64,000 nt of DNA from Trissonchulus latispiculum. Its lineage: Eukaryota; Nematoda; Enoplea; Enoplida; Ironidae. Made by a program: the position numbers and the translations under genes. The stretch's first letter is position 1. Each line of letters begins with the position of its first letter. The DNA lies in contig JASAND010018129.1 of the NCBI GenBank assembly GCA_030248195.1, positions 62,001-126,000 of the forward strand. Reading direction: 5' to 3'. The notes below the pieces were generated by a model. It did not search any database. It was not told the DNA's origin and saw only the letters and a program-made list of their open reading frames with translations. Below are positions 49,211-57,904 of the stretch, in pieces.

Positions 49211-50405
49211 AATAACTATCTAGCTACTTAGACTAACTAATGAATTAAACTTAGGCTCATTTGTGTAAGAACTTTGTAAACTTTGGACTTTGTTGTGCGC
49301 GACTTTTACAGCTTTGCAATTCCTCAGAATTGCCTATAAAAGAAATTTTATGGGAAAAAGTTTAAATTTTACAAGTTTGGAAAAAGGTTTGACTTGAACT
49401 TTGATGAAAGCCAGTGAGTAATAATTGCTAAGCAATTATTACTAACAACAAAGAACAGTTAAGTAAACTAAATACACAATTAATTAAAACTACGGAAAGT
49501 GAGGAATCCGGCCATTCCTCTTGAAAGACTGCTTGATAATTAATTAAATTAAACATAAAACAACTCAAGTTTTAGGAATTAGCTTTTAAAACATCCTATA
49601 CTTTTTTAATACCTAGCGATTTAATGCCGACCTAACGCTAAAAATAAAACATAATACTGACAGTATAATTTTTTTGTGCAATATGGCGTTTTTGAGAACA
49701 TGGCCGGCAACTCCTAGTTGCCGGCTGTAGGGAGTTACTTTTTCTTAACTAGCTTAGTAATTTTAGAGCCGTAATTAAGGGGCTCTCGAACTAAGAATTA
49801 GGGGTTTGGGGTCCCACTCATAATCCCATGAAAACTACGAAAAATAACCCCAAAAGTGACAAATAAAGAGAATAGTTTGACCATAAAGGCCTACTAATTT
49901 TTAGGCCAAAAGGCCGTGGCTTGGTAAATGAAAAAGGGATTAAAACGAGAAAGTAAAAGAAGAGAAAAGTGGGCATGCTTCAAGACCTCCATCGCACAGG
50001 AGGGGTTTACATGAGCTGCCCCTTGATTTTTGGAATAACTTAAATAATAAAATAAAAGGTAAAATAAACCTGGCCCGGAGGCCCAACATGCTATGGAAAT
50101 AAAGAATGGCCTTGGGCCCAAAAAATGGCTATAAAATCGGGGCTCGCTGGCCCAAAAACTTCATAAAAACTGGCCATGAAGGCCCAAAAATACCATAAAA
50201 AATAAGGCCTAAAGGCCGAAAAATACAATATGAAAAATTGGCCAAAGGCCACTATAAAAATTCCTAATTATTTTTATCCTAGGCAGAAATTATGAGCCGG
50301 GCATAAGAAACCCATAGGCTCCTCAAGTTGGAGTGTTCGTGCTTTGTCTCAACCCTTTTCTGGCCAGTGTGGGCCAGAAAAGTCCTAGGTGCATCCTATG
50401 GGGAA

Positions 50406-50459
50406 GTGTGTGTTACTATATTCCCGTACCACACCAGTGGTCCGAGAAGTAACACACAC
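50406..50459. promoter_or_regulatory. Long hairpin in block B, shape-conserved with A
   Basis: GTGTGTGTTACT pairs perfectly with AGTAACACACAC, with an inner ACCAC/GTGGT stem. At the same position block A (41089-41136) has AGTGCG/CGCACT outside and TGCAAT/ATTGCA inside. The sequence is not conserved, but the two-stem shape is. Confidence 0.6.
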
Positions 50460-50618
50460 GGGGATGGGGGACTAAAATTCAGGCCGCTCTCGGCCACTGC
50501 TAAACGAACACTGACTAACTTAAAATTTTGGGGACCGAGCTGACAGTTTTGCTGACAGCTCGGTGACAGGTCATTAGCGAACTGGGGGCGGAATTTCTCT
50601 TTTATTTTAGCCTAAAGC

Positions 50619-50646
50619 TTCTAGAAAGTTCTAGAACTTTCTAGAA
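50619..50646. promoter_or_regulatory. Heat-shock element array, block B
   Basis: TTCTAGAA occurs at 50619, 50629 and 50639, again giving six alternating modules with perfect 10-bp phasing. Only the two-base spacers differ from block A (AG/CT here, GG/CT there). Confidence 0.8.
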
Positions 50647-52554
50647 GCTTGCTATCTTTTGCACAGGGCCAGCAGCGGCTGGTTGAGCCAGCTGGGCCAT
50701 TAAGAGCTGAAATTAATGAGATTTGCGAATTATTGCCCCCCAACTGACCCTTTTTTGATGGATTTTCGATGCTGAAATTCTGCAAAACTTTGCAAAATTT
50801 TGGTTAACATGTAAACGTAACCAAAGGGGAAATAACATGAATTTTGGCATTTGTTTCTAACTTTTACGCAATCTACGTAAGTGCTAAAGACTTAAAGCGA
50901 AAACCTTGATTTTCTACAAGTTTAGCTAGCCATAACCGACTAATTTTCATAATAATTTTAATTGTGGGGAATTAATTAAGCCCCCTCTGAAGTTTACCTA
51001 TGTGTTAAATTTGTGTCCTCTTTTCTTTTCTTGAGGCGAACTTTTGTTGTCCTCCTCTTGTTGGACTAGGCCCAACAAAAGTTCACCTGAGGACAGCCTA
51101 GCGTACGTAGGAAGAGATGAAAGAAAGAGGGAACAGCAGCGCACCTGGCTGCCTTGTAGTCTGGGAGGTAGACAACCTCCCAGACAAAGAAAGGAGAAAG
51201 GAAAGGAGGAAAGAAAGTTAGTATAAAGGTTTTTTAGAAGTCCCCTTTTTGGACTTTCCTTTTAAGCAAAGTAAGATTAGGAAATAAAGGCTAATCTTGC
51301 TAAAACATTTTTGCTTATAACTCACTCAATTTTGGGAGTTAAAACGTGGGGATTGCATTTTTGGAAAGGGGAGAAATTTCTCTGTCATATGAGCCTAAGT
51401 TGTATCACAGACCAAAAATACATTTCTTACGTAATATTTAGCTAATTAACATAAATTAAACCTAATTAACACTAGTTAACATGATTAATAACAATTTAAA
51501 ATCCTAAAACATTGTAAAACACGAATTATTGCAAATTAACGCACTGAGGTACTTATTACTTCTAGTTTCTTACGTATAACCTAATTATGTGATTATTTGG
51601 TCAAACCATCTTCCAATATATGTTATCAGACACTAAAAAGGCTTTTAAAACACTGCTGACAAAGATTAGTGTATTCTTTTCGGCTAGAAATGTTGAGTTC
51701 CTTATCATGGTAATTATAAATTTCGCTTTCACGCCAACACTAGGATTTCTAGAGTTTTACGATTCTTCCGTTCTTATTAACCTCTAGCAATGGAAGGGTA
51801 AAGTGACCGCACCCGGGCCACTGAGGGAAAGGACACCTGTCCTTTCAGAAAGGGGAATTGTGGAATTGACCTTATTGTTATGATTTTTATCACTCCACGT
51901 GTAATAGTTCATTATTTGGACTGATTGATCCTAACTAAGCTTGTAAGTGCCCTTCTCTTGTGTTAATGCTGGAGTAACGTTAGGCCTTTCTTCTAGTATT
52001 AGTGAAAAAATGCTTATTTGGGACTGGCAACTCTGATTTCAACAGTTATACAACGACAATTAATTATGGCTTGGACACAATAACAAACTAAAGCTTAACA
52101 TCGATAAGATCTGTTAGATTTCGTTTCCTGTAGAAACCTCTTTTGGGATGGTGACCAATTAGAAACTAACTTTTTAACCACTTTTGAGCACAAGATCTAA
52201 GTCATTCCATTACAACCTCCACAAGAAAAATGGGTGGGATTTCTGCTAGGGGGAATAAACCAAAATGTTAACCCATTTCTTTCCAAAATGTTATCAATTA
52301 CACATCATAACAATTATCTATCACTTCTAATCAATGACTACTAACAATAGCTCTATATAACAGTTCTTCTAATAATCAAGATTAAGACCAATAAAGAGTA
52401 TTTTACATGTGCTGTGTTTCGTGCTTGACATATATCCCAGTTCATATCATTATTCCTTTTGTAGTACACTAGCCTCCTAGGGCTTACCAGTCACAGTTCG
52501 TTATATTATCTGCTCTACATATTAAATTCTAACTTCTACTTCTTCTCTTTCTTG

Positions 52555-52712
52555 CAGGTGGGGTCGATCTACTATGGATCCGTTCCGCAACCACCATAAC
52601 CTTCAAAATGTAAACTAATTTGCATATTCCTTTCAGGTGGGGTCGATCTACTATGGATCCGTTCCGCAACCACCATAATCCTCAAGACGTATACTAATTT
52701 GCATAATTTTTT
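52555..52712. repeat. 79-bp tandem duplication with octamer-like sites
   Basis: Two copies start CAGGTGGGGTCGATCTACTA (52555 and 52634) and run into CTAATTTGCATA. The sequence ATTTGCATA also occurs near 38923 in block A and near 47369 in block B. Confidence 0.85.
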
Positions 52713-53995
52713 AGTTCAGTTTTGCACTGAACACACCTGGTTCAGTGTCAGCGGGGGACTTGGGTTCATAAGCGCACCTGGCTTATATTTCAGCATGGGA
52801 ATTCATAAGCGCACCCGGCTTATAGTACAGCATTTATTAGGGGTCGGCCTTCAATGGGCCCGTACCTCCCTAATCTCGTCTCCTTTTCTAGATATCAATA
52901 TGAAAACTGAAATATTGGTTATCCATTTACTATTCCCGTCTCACGTCATTACAATTCATTCCAGCAATACAAAGACCATCTCCTCATTCAATACTAAATT
53001 CATATTATTATCGACCGTTACAGTATAAAAATAAGCCACGGGACTGTCTCAAAATGACTCATCATAAAGATTCCTCATTCTTTTTAACTCATCAATTTTC
53101 ATATCTCGGGATAACCAATAGGGCACAATACAGATATAACAGTTACAAACATTCAGCTAAATATTTCCTGATTAGCATATTAAAGTTTGATTCCACTCAT
53201 TCAAGCTTTCACGATTAACTTTGAAATAAGCATCGAACTTCCCCGTTTTAACGTTCTCGAATTATTAACAACTACACTATCAGCAATTATTCAAATTCGT
53301 TTTTTAAACTGTCACAAGCACATAATCATTAAATATAATTAATTAATACAACAGACACTCATTATGAACATTCTGATGATTTGTACAGCAATACAATTAA
53401 AACGTTATTAATACCAATATAACACAACAGAATAACATAGCATATGAAATTACTGAATGACAGATTCAACAAACACAACAAACTAACCAGATTTCTGAAT
53501 AAAATGCAACAGCTAAGGTTCTGAACTGGAAATTACTAGACACGTTATCCTTGCCATATGATTTTTATAACATTCCCTCTTTAGCCAACCTTCTCCCTCT
53601 TCACACAATACTCACACAAGATTCCAAATACTACAACCACAATTAATATTACAACTACAATTCTAAACCCAAACAATATTATAATGACCAATATAATGAT
53701 ACAATTAGCTATGCTTTACAAGATACTGCAATTATTTCTAAATCTTTCGTCATGGTCATGAAACTTTCTGTACAAATAACCGCATACTATTTTTGGTTCT
53801 TTTTGAGTTATTAGATACTAACAATTACTTAGTTACTTACAAAACTTCACAGTTACTACATATACAGCAAAATACACTTCACTATTTTTTGTTTTATATG
53901 CATATCAGATTTTTTTTGAATTTTTTCACGAAATAGTACCTTTTTTGTTATCTTTTGAACATTTTTAACTACAACTCTCTATTATATAGTTAGAT
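52713..53995. other. AT-rich 3' flank of the minus-strand genes
   Basis: I see no gene. It is very AT-rich, without a clear polyadenylation signal or polypurine tract that I would defend. If block B is a 3' LTR, a polypurine tract should lie near 52215-52260 on the minus strand. The purine content there is only moderate. Confidence 0.45.
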
Positions 53996-55288
53996 CTAAC
54001 TGCTCCAGCGAGGGGGAGTGTAATCTTCCTCCTCATAGTAGAAGGGCTCAGGGGACTCTGTGAGCCAACGCAAATAGTCTTCCATTTGTTCCTCCAAGGT
54101 GGGAGGATCGCATTCTGCGCAAGCGCAAGGGAGGGTATCTGGTGGGACGTTGGTCGGTTCTGGCTCCCTTTCAGGTTCGTTGGCTCTGCAAAGGAGCCGC
54201 AATTCTTCGAGCTGACGCCAGTACTCTCTGGCTGGAATGATTTCGGCCTCCAGACAGCTGCGTAGAGCTTGAATCTCCCTAATGATGTAGTTGGGGATGT
54301 CATGGCGCCAATCATCAGGAACCAGAGGAGGTGCCATTCCAGGTGGGGGTAGTGGATCCAGACTGTCTACCACGGATTCCGGGAGGGACTCAGATTCAGG
54401 GAGGGATTCGGTTTCGGATGCAGGTGTGATTTCTTCAACATCTTGCTCTTCTTCTTCCCAATCCTCCTCGACAGAAAAGTCCTGGTTTGGGAACTTGGGG
54501 GGTGAAATGGGAGGATAGGGGCGGGTCTCATTCAGCATCGTAGGGTAGTTGGGCTCCGGCCCAAAGGGCGGTGGAGGGTAATAGGGTTGTGGGTTTGGAA
54601 TATCCGGGTTGTTGACTATCTGCAGAATTTCCTTTCGCAGATTCTCCAAAGAGACAGCGTAGAGGGCTCTATCACCCGGAGTATCATCTACCTTATAAGT
54701 GTTGAGTGAGAAAATGCGGAAGGCGGCTTGAATATGATCCTGAACGGTCGTGTCAGGATGGATACTGACAGCGTTGTCTGTATCAATCTGAGCCTTTCTG
54801 AGCCGCAAGCCAGTATCGCCGAATTTGGTCTTGTATCCCGGGTATTGTGTGGCAACGGGATATTTATCTTCTTTGGGGAACATTTCCAGGAGACGTTCTG
54901 CTCTATATGTCTTCGGTTCATGATGAGGGTGGTCGTTTAGGCTCTTCAGGACAGTGTAGGAACCCAGCCAATGAGGCACTTTTACTGGACAACGGGTCGC
55001 GGCCTGCTTCTGGCCTGGTTTTGCGAATGGAACTCCGCATTGAGGACAGATTGCCTGGCCATCTGATGAGGGTGTACAGGTTGTGGGCCTGTAACCAAGA
55101 TACGGTTGGGCAATTGGGGGATTTGGCATCGCAGAGGGAACTGGAGCTCTGTGTCGGATGGCTGGTGAAGGATCCGTTGAGATAGAATATATGCCCCATT
55201 CCATCAGGGCTTCTCTGACACGGTTCCGTTGGGGCGGTTCTGTGGGGTCATAGGTATTGGCATATGGGGTTGTTTTCTTTATTTTCCA
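53996..55288 (-). CDS. Pro/Glu-rich protein with a Cys pair, unknown
   Basis: A long open frame of about 430 residues ends at 53996. A strong 3' splice-site-like TTTTCTACTTTCAG precedes 55288 in transcription order, and no good ATG starts the frame. It is therefore probably a downstream exon, with a fallback start at the Met in ALMEWGIYS. The visible parts are a zinc-ribbon-like CPQCGVPF followed by a C about 20 residues later, a middle segment with SLENLRKEILQIVNN, then a Pro-rich and strongly acidic region (EEDWEEEEQDVEE, repeated ESESLPES), a helical stretch and a final Cys cluster (LPCACAECDPP). I do not recognise the family. Low sequence complexity and acidity suggest a structural or regulatory rather than enzymatic role. 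Confidence 0.65.
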   Translation of the reverse strand, partial: WKIKKTTPYANTYDPTEPPQRNRVREALMEWGIYSISTDPSPAIRHRAPVPSAMPNPPIAQPYLGYRPTTCTPSSDGQAICPQCGVPFAKPGQKQAATRCPVKVPHWLGSYTVLKSLNDHPHHEPKTYRAERLLEMFPKEDKYPVATQYPGYKTKFGDTGLRLRKAQIDTDNAVSIHPDTTVQDHIQAAFRIFSLNTYKVDDTPGDRALYAVSLENLRKEILQIVNNPDIPNPQPYYPPPPFGPEPNYPTMLNETRPYPPISPPKFPNQDFSVEEDWEEEEQDVEEITPASETESLPESESLPESVVDSLDPLPPPGMAPPLVPDDWRHDIPNYIIREIQALRSCLEAEIIPAREYWRQLEELRLLCRANEPEREPEPTNVPPDTLPCACAECDPPTLEEQMEDYLRWLTESPEPFYYEEEDYTPPRWSS

Positions 55289-55594
55289 TCTGAAAGTAGA
55301 AAACACTAATGCCACAGATTAATGAATTCTAGCATGGAATTTGTGTATGTTATGCAGTCTAGCCTGACGTACCCAGTCGAGGTCTATTAGACGCATGATT
55401 TTTGCGAGTGGGAAATAGGAGCAGTTAGAGAATTGAACTCCTCAAAAATGTATCATTTTCAAAATTAACTAGAAGAAATAGTTATTAGATACATGTCCCA
55501 TATACAATATACAAACAGGCAAGACAAATATCTGTACACAACAATTTCAACTATAACAAAAAGAATAATATATATCACAGCCTTAGACAACAGT
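55289..55594 (-). other. Gap between the two 3' genes, possible intron
   Basis: About 300 bp separate the NADAR stop codon from the acceptor-like site at 55289. It is AT-rich with no open frame. It could be an intron that joins an upstream exon to the 53996-55288 frame. Confidence 0.4.
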
Positions 55595-57055
55595 TCAACG
55601 GCGTCTGGGCCTCTTCGAGGGCGGTCCATGGAATCGGGGGCGATCATGCAGGGATAGGGGCATTAGAGATGGGACAGAGGGTGACCGCTTCTTCGGAGAG
55701 GAGTGAGGTTCCTTCCTCTTTGGGGGATCAGGGACCTTTCTCTGGGACTCCTTGGGCTTTGAAGAGCCATAGGGTTTGGTATCTGGATGGCGGGGCCGGT
55801 AGATGGGGGAATCCTTGTGAGGCCGTTTACTGAGGTAAACGGACAAGGGGACTCGCTTCAGGGAGGTGGCCGTCCAAGACTGAAGAAGCCTCTGGTTAAA
55901 ACAGAGGGGAAGGGCATAAGTGTGCCCGGTAGGGATGGCCACGGGATCCTGGGGCCGGAAGTGGGTGCCGTCATCACGGAATGTGTAGCATCCCCACACC
56001 AATCCGGCCCAGGCAGGATCTTTCTTCATGGTCTTCACCGGGTCGACTGAATCCGGAACATACACCAATGTTGGCAAGGCCCGGATCATGGGCACCGACT
56101 CCATATAGGGTGGAATATCCTTGAACTCCTGGTGGAGTCGCATGGCCTCGTCCCTGTAGAGGTCGTTGGGACATTTGTGGATGGTAGTGTCGATTTCTGG
56201 TACCACCACAATTCTGGTAAGCAGGGGGGAACGGATGGCCAGAGCCACCCGCAGACAGCGGACAGGGGTGGCCTTCGTGATAGGGAACGTCAGCGGTTCT
56301 GACGTTCCGGCAATTTCTCTGAGAAGGGCCAGGACCTGGGGATTTTGGAGGGCGCATCCTCCAATCACGGCCACACGAGGGCGCACGGTATAGATACCTT
56401 CAGCGTCCTTCAAATAGACCCTGAAGAATTCCAACAACTGGCTAAGCATATTGGCGGCCTGATGGGAGGCACAGTGATCAGAAGCCTCCTGATCGAGGGT
56501 CTTCTTAGACACCTCCAATTCTCTGAGGCGAAGGTCTAGGAGTTCCTGGTGGATACCCCAGAAGCGATTTCTGGTGGCCTCCATGAGGCGACTGTCTCTG
56601 GTCGCCAACAGTTCTTCCTTGAATTGGGGGAGGGAAAACTTGGCAAAGAGGACTGCACCCATAACGAGGGTTTTGAATGGGTAGTGGTAATTTGGATTCA
56701 TGAGGAGGCGGCTGAGCTGCACATCCGCATTGGCCATCTGTTTGGCCTCCAGGGGTTCACGGATCTTAAGGATCTTGTAGGCGGTGGAGAATGATCCTGT
56801 AAGGAAGGCAAGAATCGCCTGATATAGGTTTTCCGCCGTGAAGGCGGCCTTGTTCCAATGACGGATCATAATGGGGTCGCCCTTGGCATCGCGACCTTCA
56901 ACTCTGGCGAAGTTGGACAACTTCTGGTATTCAGTGGCATTACTCCTAAAGTAGATGTAATGCCCAGGGCTATCAGGATGGTATGGGAGTTGGAATAGGG
57001 ACAACCTTCTCAATTGTTCAAGGGAATTCTGGTGAATCACGTTGATGTTGTTCAT
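55595..57055 (-). CDS. NADAR-domain protein (YbiA-like)
   Basis: This is a 486-residue open frame. The ATG follows a splice-acceptor-like TTCTTTTGCATTCTAG with no base between, so the mRNA is probably cis- or trans-spliced right at the start codon. Residues of about 33-168 match the NADAR fold: IYFRSN..., LSNFA, TAENLYQA (Glu75 in the usual catalytic position), PLEAKQMA, LVMGAVLFAKF and LLATRDSRLMEATRNRFWGI. Known NADAR proteins hydrolyse ADP-ribose links, including ADP-ribosyl-guanine in nucleic acid. Residues of about 225-330 (VAVIGGCALQNPQ...VVVPEID) form a separate, unrecognised alpha/beta-like region. The C-terminal 80 residues are basic and Pro-rich (SKRPRRR) and may act in the nucleus or bind RNA. 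A role in reversing host ADP-ribosylation is inference. Confidence 0.75.
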   Translation of the reverse strand: MNNINVIHQNSLEQLRRLSLFQLPYHPDSPGHYIYFRSNATEYQKLSNFARVEGRDAKGDPIMIRHWNKAAFTAENLYQAILAFLTGSFSTAYKILKIREPLEAKQMANADVQLSRLLMNPNYHYPFKTLVMGAVLFAKFSLPQFKEELLATRDSRLMEATRNRFWGIHQELLDLRLRELEVSKKTLDQEASDHCASHQAANMLSQLLEFFRVYLKDAEGIYTVRPRVAVIGGCALQNPQVLALLREIAGTSEPLTFPITKATPVRCLRVALAIRSPLLTRIVVVPEIDTTIHKCPNDLYRDEAMRLHQEFKDIPPYMESVPMIRALPTLVYVPDSVDPVKTMKKDPAWAGLVWGCYTFRDDGTHFRPQDPVAIPTGHTYALPLCFNQRLLQSWTATSLKRVPLSVYLSKRPHKDSPIYRPRHPDTKPYGSSKPKESQRKVPDPPKRKEPHSSPKKRSPSVPSLMPLSLHDRPRFHGPPSKRPRRR

Positions 57056-57904
57056 CTAGAATGCAAAAGAATACATAGGAACAATTGTCGAACCATAACA
57101 ATCATTCCTCTACTTGCGACATTGGGCACATTAAGAAATACCTATTTCTTAACGGAGAATCAAGCTATGAAGTGCCACAGACTTTAGCTTATTAAGAAAT
57201 ACCAATTTCTTAGTTTGATTTAGTAACTAACACAGGGATCATTTACAAGTGCTGGCAGTAAACCCAGGAATCGTGTATGTGTAATTACAGTATAAATATA
57301 CATTTATAGTAATTAATATAACAGAGTAACATTATAAAACATCTAATTAGACATACTAGACAATAAGATCAAGAATGAAAGTACAGCATTTACATAATTA
57401 ACACTTGTGTGAGACGGGAAGGAAGGGCATGGCTTACTATTGGCAACTCTGGTTTACACTTCTTGACTAGACTTACTCACAAATGCATGCACATACAATA
57501 ATTATTTATACTCCTTTAACACATTTCATATTTTTAAAACTTCATTAAATCTTCCAAACCAAACTTTACACGAAATGACCAAATTCTAAACTATTAGTTC
57601 ATATTTTTATGTTATTTTTCTTAATTATATATCTTTTTATATGATTTTCCTGTTATCATGTGGGGGATGATAATCGGAGATTTATACACAAACAATTTTG
57701 TTTTATTTTTGGTGTTTAGTGGTTAATTTTGAGATTATTAATTTTTAAATTTAAAATAGACTTTTGTTTAGTGGATGAATTATTTAAGATAGGTAGTTTC
57801 TCATAGTATATGCTAAATAGACTGAAAACTGAACTACACTTCCAATTATCATCCTCGGGGAGAGAGCTGACTCCCCAGTTTAAACATATTTAAGATGGTT
57901 AGTG
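57056..57904 (-). other. Intergenic spacer with paired palindromes
   Basis: About 850 bp without an open frame. It contains TTAAGAAATA/TATTTCTTAA with a CC loop at 57131-57152 and a sister TAAGAAAT/ATTTCTTA at about 57194-57213. The phrase GGCAACTCTGG near 57440 is also found in blocks A and B (42611, 52025), so some of the spacer may be shared with the long repeats. Confidence 0.5.

Larger units (their letters stand above)
44660..52214 (-). repeat. Long repeat block B (LTR-like), about 7.5 kb
   Basis: Block B lies directly 3' of the minus-strand gene set and carries the same ordered landmarks as block A: AATGGGTT-palindrome (46248), 12-bp-arm palindrome (49418), GCCGGC hairpin (49703), TTTTCTGGCC hairpin (50356), a 12-bp-stem hairpin (50406-50459), a 45-bp invariant stretch (50533) and heat-shock arrays (50619). 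Its minus-strand start is TGTAATGGAAT at 52214. Most of the sequence between landmarks has diverged strongly from A. Its position next to the coding region suits a 3' LTR or 3' noncoding unit. Its left edge is uncertain because the alignment to A fades near 44.7 kb. Confidence 0.75.

Noticed and set aside
54291..56794. Plus-strand frames opposite the NADAR and Pro/Glu-rich genes
   Set aside because: Shadows of the minus-strand genes, with no motif of their own.
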